From: Larimichthys crocea
Taxonomy: Eukaryota; Chordata; Actinopteri; Sciaenidae
Assembly (NCBI RefSeq): GCF_000972845.2
Contig: NC_040021.1
Coordinates: 8,289,291-8,353,290, forward strand
DNA length: 64,000 bases
Direction of reading: 5' to 3'
Position 1 is the stretch's first letter. Each line of letters starts with the position of its first letter. This document shows positions 11,760 to 22,224 of this stretch, piece after piece. The translations under genes and the position numbers were made by a program. The notes beneath the pieces are model-generated. The model was not told the origin of the DNA and searched no databases. It saw only the letters and a program-made list of their open reading frames with translations.

Positions 11760-12740
11760 GAGTTGGATGGAGAGTGGAGGGGGGGGGGTAGATGCTAAGG
11801 TTCTGGGGTATGTAAAGCAGGGTACACAGGACCCCACAAAGGGGGGAGAGAAGGAAGGGCCACCCTGACAGCCTTGGCGGTGCAGGTTTTTTTTTTTGAC
11901 GGGTGTGGGGGTACCAGAGGGATGGAAGGCAGAAGCTGGGAGGGGGTGTTCCCTCTCTTCAAAGCCTTTCCGCTGGTTCTGGGGCCCTGTGGATGGAGAA
12001 TGTAAGTTGGGGGTGCAGCGAAGGGGTGAGGGTGGGTGAGGGTAAAGGAGAGAAAGGGAGAATTAGGGAGCCCTCTCTTTGTCTGCTGGCATCAGGGGGG
12101 TCGGTTAGACACTGAACGCCTCGGGAAGATTAACCAGCCAGGCCCAGTCGGAAGCTGAAGGGTAGGTGGGTGGGTCAGTTGTAGGGGGGGATAATGGGAG
12201 CCTGCTTTGTTTCTGGTCCACGATAGGATGCTGGAGAGGAGAGATGGAATGTAAGAAATGGAGATTGATTGATCGGTACAGTGGATAGCGATGCAGGGAA
12301 GGAGGGAGAAAGGACGGGAGGGGAGGGAGGATGTCGGCGCTAAGCCGCCAGCCGCTCCCCGATTCTCATGAGGAGAGAGAAAGGGATCACCAGTCGGCAG
12401 TTTGAATTTTTTGAAATATGGAGGAAATAAGGCGCACAGGAGTTGAATGGTGGGAGTGAACGAGAGTGAAAACTGACAGAAGTAAAAAAGAGGAGAAAAA
12501 AAAGGAGAGACGGGGAGGCTGTTAAAGGTGGAGAGGAAGGAACGGGGGGAGGAAACTTTAAGGGTGGGGGGCTTCCTCAATACGGATTAGTGCAGCTCCA
12601 CAGTGGGGAGAGGGAGGACGGGCTGAGAAGGAAAGGAGGGAAGAGAGGATGAAAGTTGGGGTGGGAGGGGAGGGTGAGAATGAAGAATTGCCATTCGCTT
12701 CACTCACTTCACTACACAGGAACAAAGCATGATGGGAGGT
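11760..12740. repeat. Purine-rich (G/A-skewed) domain
   Basis: Nearly 1 kb in which the plus strand is strongly purine biased, with runs such as GGGGGGGGGG near 11780, GGGTGAGGGTGGGTGAGGG near 12025, and AGGAGAGAAAGG types at 12295-12660. The two minus-strand frames of 162 and 69 codons (12092-12767) are the pyrimidine-rich complement, rich in Ser, Pro, Leu and Phe, and are not credible proteins. Such tracts can form triplex or G-quadruplex structures. Confidence 0.6.
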
Positions 12741-13205
12741 ACTTGACATAACACTCTTCCAGGCCATGTTGGTGTGTGAGAGAGAGTGTGTGTGTCCAGT
12801 ATCTCAGGGGAAGGCATGGACATGTAAAATATGGCATTTGTGTAGTGATGTCAAAATTCTGGTGCTCCTCACCAATGTACGTTTTTTTTTATTAGATACG
12901 TTAGTAGGACAGGCACATTATCAGAACACTAAAACACATGATGATGTTTTAATGGTTATATCGGGCAAGAAATGGTGACTGCACTGTCAGGAAAAAGTGT
13001 CCGGTAATAAGCCAGAAGACACTACAGGTGGTTAACAAATATTTAAGAAGAACTAAAAAGGTGTTCTTAAGACACAAGTTAACCCTCATGTGTCATTAAA
13101 GATAAAAAAAAAATGTCCCAAAAGCTGCTATAAAAACTTTAAAAATGTATATTTTCTTCTGCATAAATCTCTTACGCAACTTCAGCCCTTCTCAAAACGA
13201 CCAAA
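12741..13205. other. Non-coding, no gene seen
   Basis: Unique AT-rich sequence up to the inverted repeat. TTAACCCTCATGTGTCATT at about 13080 resembles a piggyBac-type end (TTAA plus CCCT), but no matching right end was found. Confidence 0.4.
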
Positions 13206-13211
13206 CACCAA

Positions 13212-13363
13212 TCATTTTGAGGATTTTAACCCTTTAAATGCCGCTTTGATTACTTGATGTTATTTATGGAAAAAAGGGAAAATAACTCTTTTTGGGGTTT
13301 TTTAATAAATAGTGACATCAAGTAATCAAACGGCCATTTAAAGGGTTAAAATCCTCAAAATGA
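13212..13363. repeat. Near-perfect 49-bp inverted repeat (hairpin/MITE-like)
   Basis: The left arm (13212-13260) begins TCATTTTGAGGATTTTAACC and ends TTACTTGATGT. The right arm (13315-13363) is its reverse complement with 46 of 49 positions identical; the three mismatches are clustered in a ccgc/gccg patch. The arms flank a 54-nt A/T-rich spacer. Each arm contains TTAACCCTTTAAA, reminiscent of piggyBac-type ends, but the symmetry extends beyond the TTAA sites, so these cannot simply be target duplications. Could be a foldback MITE or an inverted duplication. Confidence 0.8.
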
Positions 13364-13775
13364 CGTTTTTATTCTTAATGACTTAACATGGTAGTATTTT
13401 TTTTCAGTGATCAATTCGAAAAATTAATATTTGAATTCCCAAATTTGTCAAGAGAGAGACTGTGTTACAAAAAAAATGTGTCATATGCACTAACACAGCT
13501 AAAATGACGGCCAGAGAAATGTCCATAAGGGTGAAATCAGCTGTTATAAAACTGTCACCCAGAGACACATGATTGTTTAAATTCAATCTTTCATATTTCA
13601 GCCACATTTCTTTACACTGGAACCACCAAACTGCCATAAGACAACAAAAAAAAACGAGGAGCGCTACTCGACTCCTCTCTGTGCTCTCACACAGCTTTGA
13701 AATTCAAAGACGCGCTAAACGGTACGCAACAGCTGAGAGCAAAGTAGCACTTACAGCTGCAGCAACAGCAACTCT
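13364..13775. other. Non-coding, no gene seen
   Basis: Unique AT-rich sequence; a 77-codon minus frame (13404-13637) has no recognisable features. Confidence 0.45.
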
Positions 13776-13935
13776 GCCTGCGGCTAATGACCCTGAGGCA
13801 GGAGTTTCAGAGCCTTCATTAAGGTCTCATTAATTACAGCAATGATTGAGATTATCTCCACAGGTGATAGCCCACCAGAGATACAGTTCCCACAGGAGCT
13901 ATAAATACTGACTATACAGCAGGTAACAATTCAAA
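13776..13935. other. Candidate CNE
   Basis: Compact complex block with CTCATTAATTACAGCAATGATTGAG (homeodomain and Pbx-like TGATTGAG cores) and an E-box CAGGTG. No coding potential. Confidence 0.35.
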
Positions 13936-14337
13936 TCGTTTTATTTTGTTTAGATCTAACAGAGTGAGGATGAAAATGATGAAACAGTGTGTACTGGAAA
14001 AAGTGGAGGTGTCTTTATTAATGGTGTTCAATCAGGTGTGTGACACCCTCTTTCTATCTGTGTTTGGCTCCAAACAAACAAAGAGGTAGAGCATTATTAT
14101 GTGTGAGCAACGTTCTGTCATTTTCTGCTACAGCTCGCTAAAAAAAAAATTGGTCCCAGTGAGCGGCGGCGTTGCTCCATACCCGTGAGCCACAGTCAAC
14201 AAAAACAATTTAAGCTGAAGAAAACCCATTTGCTGGCTTCGGATAGGTTAAAAGGCCCGTTTTCATTTGAAATTCTCACTTTCCATTTCTTTCTCTTTTA
14301 TTGCTCCCTCGTTTCTCCATGCCTATATTTACTCCAT

Positions 14338-14340
<3 letters not shown>

Positions 14341-14370
<30 letters not shown>

Positions 14371-14384
14371 TGTGTGAGTGTGTG
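14341..14384. repeat. (GT)n microsatellite
   Basis: GT run with two GAGT interruptions at its right end. Complementary to the AC tract at 14551-14609. Confidence 0.95.
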
Positions 14385-14516
14385 AAGACGCTGAGAGCTT
14401 TGTTTGGGACCTGTCACACTGAAGGCTGAAGGTGGAGTGGGAGGGGAGAGAGGAGAGCGGCAGAGGCATTGTGGATGGATTATGCCAGAACCAAAAGTGG
14501 ACCCCTCTCTCTTTGC

Positions 14517-14616
<100 letters not shown>

Positions 14617-14972
14617 CAGCTCCCTGCAGGTACAGTACTCCGCCCCCTCTCCTCCCTCTCAACCCTCCCCTCTGATCAATGGAGCTGAAACAAGGAGGCC
14701 AGGAGGGGCCTCTGGTTCCCACATCAGACCCTACTGTAGCTATTCTCTTCTCACCAGCCCCCCTACGCCCCAGAAGACCTTTACTGTACCCCAAAACCTG
14801 TTATCTAAAACGACATGATCACAAGCTATATGATAACGGCTCCTTATCAAAGGAACTTCACGGTTACATGAACGCATGCGCTTGCATGTTTGACCAGCGG
14901 CAAATTGAAACTGTAAGTGTGGATGATTATGTTGCCATCAAACATTTTGATATTAAATAGATGCTGACACAC

Positions 14973-15128
14973 GGTGCCAGTTAGCTCAGTCGGTAGCGAT
15001 GGCGCCCCATGCTGCTGCAGCAGCCCAGGGTTTGAATCCAACCTGTGGCCATTTGCAGCATGTCATTCGCACTTCCCTGTTACTGTTACTATATAATATA
15101 CTATAAAATAAAGGTCCAAAAAATATAT
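14973..15128 (+). mobile_element. tRNA-derived SINE
   Basis: The head reads like a tRNA: the A box TAGCTCAGTCGG at 14982-14993 is followed about 35 bp later by the B box GGTTTGAATCC at 15029-15039, a C-to-T decay of GGTTCGAATCC. Between them lies a GGCGCCCCATG block typical of the tRNA part of fish SINEs. The body continues 'atttgcagcatgtcatt' and ends near 'aaataaaggtccaaaaa', which resembles the A-rich SINE tail. The loop structure does not fold as a functional tRNA and the 3' part is not tRNA, so this is a retroposed element, 3'-shortened compared with full copies as I remember them. Confidence 0.8.
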
Positions 15129-15235
15129 TTAAGCTTTTATGTAGCAGGTATCAGCATTGTTTCGTGTAATCTGAGTCTACAGTATTTGCTTTTAAAGATG
15201 CAGTATTGCTTTCAACTTCCTCAGGTAACGACGCG

Positions 15236-15586
15236 AGTCACCTTCATCTCATTAATGCTGCTGATAATTAGTCAGTCCATTTTTCCGAACAGTTTTGATG
15301 ACTGATTAATCAATTAAGTCGATTTATCGAGCAAAAACACCAAAGTCGTTATTAAACACCAGACTACCAAACTTGAACTTGCCGGTTACAACTTCCTAAA
15401 TCTGAAAAAAAGAAATGCTAATCTGAATTTTATATGAATGCATTTGAATATTTTTTAATTCTGTGCTGTTGTTCAGACAAGACGAGCATTTTGAAGACAT
15501 CACCTCGGGCTCTGAAAAGTCTATTTTACAGACTGAATGAACGTTTCAGGAAAATAATCAGTCAGTTGCAGCCCTACTTTGTGAAA
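15236..15586 (+). mobile_element. Interspersed repeat family R2, degraded copy
   Basis: Belongs to a common fish family rich in GATTAATCGATT motifs. Diagnostic blocks visible here: 'actgattaatcaattaagt', 'gacaag...cattttgaagacatcacc' followed by GGGCTCTG, and the terminal CAGTTGCAGCCCTAC. Other copies in this window lie at 29955-30235 (plus) and 43195-43460 and 43617-43870 (minus). Non-autonomous; class uncertain. Confidence 0.65.
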
Positions 15587-15589
15587 TTG

Positions 15590-16125
15590 TTACACACACA
15601 GTGTGTCATTATCTTTAAAATGTGTCCAGAGGGGTAAGACAGAAAAACGTGCAGGGAGGCAACAGCAATCTAGCAAGTTCTACGAAGACGCGACTGACGT
15701 TTTTGTATTTTTGTCCCTAATAAACTTAAAATGTTTGAAGTGTAAACACAAAGCATGTGCATGCCTATACACGCACACAATTGGAGATACTGTAGTAACC
15801 CCATTATGGACACTTACAACACACACCAGCAACAAGTAATTAAGCAGGCATCTGAAAGGCAGAATAATCCCCTCACCTTCAGCCATTAAGAGAGAGAAAG
15901 AGCAGGAGAAGAAAGCAGGAAAAAGGAGACCCTTGCACTGAAGGAGAAGCCCTTTGAACTTTTGCAACAAGCCCTTTCCCCTAAACAAAAACACAAAATC
16001 TTCCCCTTATCTCCTTTCTCTCTCTCCTGGTCTTTTTTTCTTACTCCTGCTCTCTTGTTTCTTTCCTCTGTAAAGTCAGTGGTCCGGCTCTCTCAAAGGA
16101 ACCAAGAGCCCCCAGCCTGCTCCTA
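15590..16125. other. Non-coding, no gene seen
   Basis: Unique sequence with a CT-rich tract at 16010-16075. The 104-codon minus frame (15680-15994) is not protein-like. Confidence 0.45.
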
Positions 16126-16570
16126 TTGGTTCCTCCTTGCTCTCCCACACTGAGTGCCCATGGCTCCTGAAGTGATGCTCTTTGTGTGGGGTTCAGGGGT
16201 CGTGCCTATTAGCGTGAAGAAAGCCCTGCTGGGTCTTATCCCGACCCGGAGGAGGACGCAGGGCTCTTCACCCCAACGTTGGCCCGGCCAACCCCCTCCC
16301 CCGGACGGGACACTTTCATCCTTTGTCAGGAGGTCAATGAGCGGACCCCCAGAGGGGAAGGAGGGCCCCCACCAATAATGATATGCATGACAGTCATTGT
16401 ATGACCCCCATGGGGGGGTCATGGTTGGTTGAGGTGGGTGGGACGAAAGGAGGGGAGGACTGGCTGCGTAACTAAGGATGGTTATCTTATCCAGAAGTAA
16501 CTGAGTTACAGAATAATGGTGACGAGGATGAGAAAGCTCCACTGGATCATGATGAATCTGATCCACGATC
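16126..16570. other. Candidate CNE or cryptic promoter, GC-rich
   Basis: GC-rich, CpG-containing complex block. A SOX-type CCTTTGTC core lies near 16319 and an ATGATATGCATGACAGTCA stretch near 16377. The 152-codon minus-strand frame and the 74-codon plus frame cover the same DNA; neither shows a domain, and both fit few stops in GC-rich sequence. Confidence 0.35.
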
Positions 16571-16639
16571 ATATTTGACATGACAAATGTAAGACAGGAG
16601 GAAGGTATAACTGCAGCATTCTCACATAAGTTTGTGCTT

Positions 16640-16955
16640 TATCACAAAGGTCAAATATCAGAATAAAATATTACAGTTCTGTACGACGTTTATCTATCCG
16701 AAGAAGCCATTCCAGGACCCCCCCCCCTCGTGCACACTCACACTCATCTTAACCCCTAACCTCAACCCCAGCCTTCGCTTGAGAGATGGATTTGATTTGG
16801 TTCACTTCACTCCCTGCAGAAAATTTCAGCTATTTGCCTTGATATGCAAATGAGACATTACATAACAATCTCATCAACGCCCAAACCTACGGACAATGAA
16901 TATGTACCATAACTTGACATTTAAATGAAAACTCTGAATGTTGGAAGTCTCTAAA
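16640..16955. other. Non-coding; octamer motif
   Basis: C-rich run at 16718-16727 and a degenerate AACCCCTAACCTCAACCCC stretch. A perfect POU octamer ATGCAAAT lies at 16844-16851. No gene. Confidence 0.4.
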
Positions 16956-16964
16956 ATGAACTGA

Positions 16965-17300
16965 ACAATTATGATTATTTTCTCAATCAGAAATTTTATT
17001 TCTTACATGGACGCTCTGTTTTCTGCCCAAGTTGAAGTAATTATGATTAATTTACACAACTCAAGTATTGGACTGTTCTCCTCTCACTGGATGAAGTGGT
17101 TTGAAAATGGTGATGTCACCTATCGTGTGCACCAATCAGAACTGGCCATAGGAATCTATCAACAGTTGTAGTTTTTTTTGCTGACGTTGCCAAGGAGACC
17201 ACACAGTCAGTTCTCTACCAACTTTAACAGATTGTTGCCTATTTAGCCAAAAAATATGAATGTAGAGAAATACATGAGATTAGACAGCACGTTTTCAGCA
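16965..17300 (+). repeat. Interspersed repeat R3, copy A
   Basis: Shares ordered blocks with 17735-18035: 'gatgtcac', 'caccaatcaga', 'acagttgt', 'ttgctgacgttgccaaggagacca', then an 'atgaat...gacagcacgttttc' end. The copies are old and diverged (gaps, many substitutions). Family name unknown to me; present in both as the same orientation. Confidence 0.55.
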
Positions 17301-17734
17301 GCTGTCAGCTTCTTTTTATGAGGTTTTCTGCCAATTAGAACAATTTTGGTCGTCTCACACAGATTTGTGTATTTGTGTTCTCTTTGTGGTGATAGATAAG
17401 TTTCAGCCGGAAACAGGTGATGTCACTTTTCGCAGATGTCTTACTAGGAGGGGGGGTCTGACAGGAATTTAATGTTTCCTACTACACATACACTCGTGAC
17501 ACGCCTCAGACTCCGACATCATCCAATACAAACCCAAACACACCCTCCCAATCTGGTGGCTGCTGCAAAGATTTCCGTCTCTGCCAATACTATTACTGCC
17601 CTGTATCAGCACCCACATGCATGCTCCAGCCAGGGGTTTGGGGGTGAAGATATATGCTCATCACTCCTCAATATCTCTTTGTGTACATATCTACAGGGAG
17701 TGATGAGGTCGGGAACCTAGACGCCAAACCAAAC
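17301..17734. other. Non-coding between R3 copies
   Basis: Contains a further isolated 'aggtgatgtcacttttcgca' block at about 17416, possibly a third R3 fragment. The 82- and 89-codon frames are not recognisable. Confidence 0.4.
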
Positions 17735-18035
17735 GTGAGCTGTCTGACTGAACCAATCTCATTTTACACAAGAGTCTGTTTAGACATTGCTCTATCAAAA
17801 AAAGATGATGTCACTTTTTTTTTTTTTCTTCACGCACCAATCAGATCTCAACAACATAAGACTCGAGATTTCAATGACAGTTGTGAGGTTGTTTGCTTAT
17901 GTTGCCATGGAGACCACTGTTAATGAAATCTGAACGCCCACACAGTTCTGATGAGGCTCATTAACATTTTTTGGGCGACTGTCTAATGACTGTTTGCTAT
18001 GAATATGCATGAATATTTGACAGCATGTTTTCTTT
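17735..18035 (+). repeat. Interspersed repeat R3, copy B
   Basis: Second diverged copy. It carries TGTTGCCATGGAGACCACT (about 17900), which also resembles an RFX X-box (GTTGCCATGG). A 12-T run interrupts the 'gatgtcactt' block at about 17815-17828. Ends with 'gacagcatgttttc'. Confidence 0.55.
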
Positions 18036-18039
18036 TTTT

Positions 18040-18555
18040 TATTATCAGGATGTTAGGAACAAATAAAAAGACATTTGAACAGCAGAAAACACATACATGG
18101 ACCAGCGGTCCATAGATACTGTGAGGAGTGAGAGGCACCTATAGCACCACCATAAGTGGAATACAATACGGCTGCAGCTACACCGAGAAAAACGAGAGAC
18201 GAGTGGTAAAGTTTACCACGTAGAGGAAGATATAATGAATAGAAGAGGATGCAGAAAATCAATTCTCAAACACTGAAGCGTCTAAATTCCTGAGGCTGAA
18301 ACACATGCAGTGCGCAGTCTTCCTTATTGATTCAGGAATATGTCATCACATCATGTTAAGAAGCTATTTAGCAGCTATCAAGACCCAGACAGTGCTAATC
18401 TATTATTAATGTCCGGAGCAGTCCTTCACGGTCGGTTCATTAAACATGAAAACTCCAGCACAGGAGATGGTGCACCTCTGTGTATTCCACAGGGCACTTT
18501 ATCTCTCCGCAATGATTCAGGCTTTAGTCAGAAAATTAATGATTAACATAGAAAG
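18040..18555. other. Non-coding, no gene seen
   Basis: Unique sequence; 69- and 68-codon frames have no features. Confidence 0.45.
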
Positions 18556-18558
18556 TGT

Positions 18559-18581
18559 GGGGGGGCGGGGGAGGAGGGGGG
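18559..18581 (+). other. Potential G-quadruplex
   Basis: Runs of G7, G5 and G6 separated by C and AGGA satisfy the four-G-tract pattern on the plus strand. Folding is predicted, not shown. Confidence 0.5.
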
Positions 18582-18589
18582 TGCTTGAG

Positions 18590-19010
18590 AACAAATGTTG
18601 AAGATTTAATTAAAAAATCCACACATTCATATTGTAATGGTCATAATTGTGTCATGACAATACAACTGTGTCATTCAAGGCTGGAAGTGGCAGTGACGGG
18701 GGTACAATTTGAGGTAATTGAACAAAAGCACAGACGATCGTAATTTCACATAGTGTGATATAATTAGCTGCGTCTAGACTTAATTCAATAAATAACTCCT
18801 TCAAATGTAATTAGAGAATTATCGTTAAATTATAAAAATGGAATTTAAACACTATTTAAACACTATTTAAATACACATTCCCGCGGGGCTTTCTGTAAGA
18901 TCAGATCTCTCTCTTTGTGCCACGATTAATTGGTCAACAAGCGAACAAAAGCACGTTTTATCTCATCAAAATGTTGTTCTAATAAGCTTTCTATTTTGAA
19001 ATTTGAAGAA
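18590..19010. other. Strong candidate CNE, homeodomain-rich
   Basis: AT-rich but complex, with TTTAATTAAAA, TATAATTAGCTG, GTAATTAGAG and GATTAATTGG cores, TCAAGG-type sites, and SOX-like AACAAAAG at two places. Contains a small tandem 11-mer ACACTATTTAA x2 at about 18847-18870. No coding potential. This density of homeodomain/SOX sites in complex sequence fits a developmental enhancer; conservation is not tested. Confidence 0.4.
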
Positions 19011-19019
19011 AGTGATGAT

Positions 19020-19520
19020 GTCGTCGAGATAAATCTCGACTATAACACACAGACAGCAGCCTGGGTGCATCTGTGGAAGTGCCATTAGTCTATGATGAGC
19101 AGATTCTGCCGCAGACTTTCATAATCCTCACAGAGACAGACTGCATCTCACCAGCTCATGTTTTGCTATCAGACTATCGATTCAGCCTGGTCAGATAAAC
19201 AACAGACTAATCAACAAAGTAAGAGGAGCACTTAGATGATGAATCACTGCCTCTCAAATGTCCCTTATAGAAACATTTTAAATATCCTTATTCTACAATG
19301 AAGGAAGCCTCGCACACTGACAGAAAAAACAGTATAGGAGGAGGCAAAACTAATAGATTTATTTCACGTATGATAAAATGTGAAAGAATCAGTGAGTGGT
19401 TCAGTCTCAGGACAGTTGTCAATAGTCTGCGGATCATTGGCCAGACTTGAATAGGAGACGACTACTAACATGACTTCTTGAAAAGCCTGGAAAAGCCTTC
19501 ATTCATGCCCTGAAAGACTA
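19020..19520. other. Non-coding, nothing recognised
   Basis: Unique AT-leaning sequence with no open frame of note, no simple repeat and no motif cluster I can support. Confidence 0.45.
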
Positions 19521-19524
19521 ACAA

Positions 19525-20013
19525 CCAAGTGGCTACCTCCGTGTCTGTGAAGTGAGGCCAATGTGGAAATGCAAAAAACATCAATTCCTCAAACGTCCAC
19601 TTGAGGCTGGCTACAAAACGAGACAATCTCCATAAGCCCCCATGTTAAAATGTCCGACTTCACAGCAGAAATAAACATGTTTACGGCCTGGTACAAAAAA
19701 CTGTTTTGGTCTCTATGGCTAATTTCCTCGTTCATGACAACTGTACTGAGGGTGAATTTTTATAGAACTCACCTGTTCAAATTATATTAAGACTTAAAGT
19801 TATGTAGAATTACCAGCATTGCTGCTTTGATTGACAGGTAGGTGCTGTTACGGATGGCTTGTTTAAGCAACCAGGCATCATTCAGCCCACCTCAGGTGTG
19901 TTGATGGTCCACATATTTGCCTGAGGCACAGATTTTGAGCTTCAGAACGGCTCCTGAGAAACCTGTGGGTGACGTCACGCATATACGTATGTAAGGGCGT
20001 ATTCTTTGAAGGT
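19525..20013 (+). mobile_element. Interspersed repeat R1, longest copy
   Basis: Near full-length member of a family frequent in percomorph genomes (recognised from memory). Ordered blocks: 'gtggctacctccgtg', 'cctcaaacgtccacttgagg', 'cttcacagcagaaataaaca', 'ttggtctctatggctaattt', a 'gacaggtaggtgct' block, and 'aacctgtgggtgacgtcac' near the 3' end. No open frame; non-autonomous. Other copies: 32411-32590, 40768-41120, 47291-47540 and 47706-48070, all in the same orientation. Class (MITE or SINE-like) not determined. Confidence 0.75.
19970..19977. promoter_or_regulatory. CRE palindrome within R1
   Basis: Perfect TGACGTCA, the full CREB/ATF site, in the 3' part of the repeat. It is retained in every R1 copy that keeps this end. 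Confidence 0.45.
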
Positions 20014-20485
20014 ATGCACACATTCATTCATTCGCTCTCCTCCCATATAGAAAGAAATACTTTAAAAAGTAAAGAAATGAAAGCATAAAACATATAATAA
20101 GCATAAAGATAATATATTAAGTGATATCACGTTGTTCAATCTGAATATGTCTACTATGAATAGCATGCACACGTCCCGTAAACATACGTCATACGTGTTC
20201 TGTCAAATCTACAGTGTAACCGTTATCTTTTTTTTCCCGCCAGAACACACTTGGCTGTGTGACTGTGTTAATTAGGTGAGCAGCACACAGAGAGACAGAC
20301 AGGAGGAGACAGAAAAAATAAACGCATTCAACCCCGACAGCCACTTGACTACACCTTCTGCCAGCCAAATGATTTTCTTAAAAAGATTTTTTTGGAACGA
20401 GCGTCACGGCGACCACACTGTCCCCTCTGTCTGTCCTCTTGCTGCGTGTCACCAGCTCAAGACAGATCCAACAGTGGAATATTTT
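20014..20485. other. Non-coding, no gene seen
   Basis: Unique AT-rich sequence containing several CGTATG/ACGTAT words near 19985-20190. The 92-codon frame from 20276 runs into the GT repeat. Confidence 0.4.
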
Positions 20486-20490
20486 TGTGT

Positions 20491-20537
<47 letters not shown>
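20486..20537. repeat. (GT)n microsatellite
   Basis: About 52 bp GT tract with one GA interruption. Confidence 0.95.
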
Positions 20538-20540
<3 letters not shown>

Positions 20541-20739
20541 ATGAAGAGTATTAGCCAGTTCCCTGCTGCTAGAGCTGCGAGTGTGAGCTGCCAGAGGAGA
20601 GGGGGTAATTATGGGACCTGTTGTGTTGAAGGGAAGCCAGGCCACCAAGGAGGGATTAGGACCGTCAATCTCCTCTGCTCTCCTCCTTCCATCGCTCCGG
20701 TCCTCTCTTTACTCCCCCTATCTTCATTAAACTACTAAA

Positions 20740-21000
20740 CTGATCCAATTAGACCGAGGATTAATCAATTAATTGAAAGCTGAGTTGATTATCAAAGCTT
20801 AAAATGTCAAACATTTGCAGGCCAATAATGAAAATACTCAGCTGAAGTTACTTTAACAAACTCCCCTTCTGGCCTTCATTAGGAGACAGAAACGTGGCCT
20901 TCGATGTAAAACAACACCGTAATAATGCGGAATATTCCACACACAAGCCAAATGATCGTAATAGTTGCCATCTCTTCTCTTCTATTTGTCTTTCTTCTCT
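20740..21000. other. Candidate CNE
   Basis: Complex block with GATCCAATTAG, TTAATCAATTAATTG and TTGATTATCAAAG cores followed by CGTAATAATG. Partly resembles the ATTAATC-rich R2 family, so repeat origin for 20755-20800 is not excluded. Confidence 0.3.
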
Positions 21001-21610
21001 CTTCCTGTCTTTACAGACATCTAAACGTTCCCCAGAGGCATGTAGAGACCCTAACAGCGACCTTTAGTCCCCATGTTAAAAGCCTGTCTCTTCATACATA
21101 GCATGTGCACATACATGCGAGCGCGCACACACGCACACACACACATAAATACCATTGTGCTGTGTAAAGGGAGCCCTTTGACAGCTCCATTATAAACCCC
21201 ACACTGGCCAATTATCTGTTTTAGGGTGATTGTCTGGCCTCCTCTACCCCTAAAACCGCCTTTGATCCCCCCTCATCCCTCCTTGTGTCACTCTAGATCT
21301 GCGCCCAGGTATAACATTTCCACCTGGGAGCCTGAACGCCTCTTTTAAAAAGTTCCACTTGAATCACTTTTGCTGCCTTAAAAAGACGAGGAGAAGACGA
21401 AGAAGAAGAAGAAGAAAAAAAAGTGCTTCCTCTTTCTCTTTAGCTCCTGATGAATCACGGATCATTTCTCCTCTCGTCATCTCCTCCTCTTTCTTTATCT
21501 CCCGCCGACCCACCGCTTATGACACTGGAAATTCCGGCTATCTGAATAACGCTGATTGCGAGTGGCAGGTGGCAATTAAATAGGAGCGAGGGGAGAGGGA
21601 TGAAGTAAAT
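21001..21610. other. Non-coding, two candidate CNE patches
   Basis: Complex patches lie at 21165-21245 (CACTGGCCAATTATCTG) and 21500-21590 (GCTATCTGAATAACGCTGATT with GGCAATTAAATAG). They are separated by a GAAGAAGAA/A-run tract at 21385-21425, and CA-rich sequence lies at 21120-21145. No gene. Confidence 0.35.
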
Positions 21611-22185
21611 GTAAAGGGGGGGGGTTAAAAAAAAAAAGTAAGAAAGTAAAAGAAAAAATGGAAGAGAAAGAGGGAACGAGGTAGAGAAAGAGAGCAAAGA
21701 GAAAAGGAAAGATAATAGAGTGAGAGAGAGCATGACAGAGGTCTCTGCTGGTGGTTTGTTTGATCAGGGAAGAGCAGTAGTTATCTGGGTGAGCCCCGTC
21801 TCTCTGTACATTTCAGTCATCAGTGCTGATTCATCCAAATGGATACCAGAACACCTCAGTAGCTCACAGTACAGTAACCGCCTTATATCCCCCGACAGAG
21901 CCCTAATATAAACCAGACCCACATAATCACTCACACACTGCACCTCACTGCGCATACAATCAATCTGTCGGCTCGACTGTAATTTTTCAAACTATTGTGA
22001 TTAGCCCATCATAAAAGCAACGGAATAGGACCGATTGCCAGACATTACCGAGTAACTTCAATTTATAGTGTAATCTGAGCGTGTGTCTGTCCTGTAGCAT
22101 CAAAGGAGAGACACCAAAGCAGTGCGGCAGACTTTTTTTTCACTCTCTCTGCTCATGTATCTGTGTGTGTATATCCATAAAAAAA
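21611..22185. other. Purine tract then unique sequence
   Basis: 21590-21735 is strongly purine rich on plus (A-runs, GAGAGAG). 21740-22080 is complex and repeat-free with no open frame beyond 63 codons; possible CNE. Confidence 0.35.
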
Positions 22186-22186
22186 A

Positions 22187-22188
22187 GT

Positions 22189-22220
<32 letters not shown>
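22187..22220. repeat. (GT)n microsatellite
   Basis: GT run with one AT interruption near its start. Confidence 0.95.
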
Positions 22221-22224
22221 ATCA

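Noticed and set aside
12092..12580. 162-codon minus-strand frame
   Set aside because: Complement of a purine-rich tract; Ser/Pro/Leu/Phe composition follows from the base bias.
13080..13545. piggyBac element starting TTAACCCTCATGTG
   Set aside because: No matching right terminal repeat plus TTAA was found.
14973..15045. Functional tRNA gene
   Set aside because: A and B boxes are present but the cloverleaf is degenerate, the B box is decayed and the 3' extension is SINE body.
16123..16581. 152-codon minus-strand frame in GC-rich block
   Set aside because: No domain and open frames also exist on the other strand; explained by low stop density.
16733..16765. Telomere-like AACCCCTAACC stretch
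   Set aside because: Only a few degenerate units; no array.
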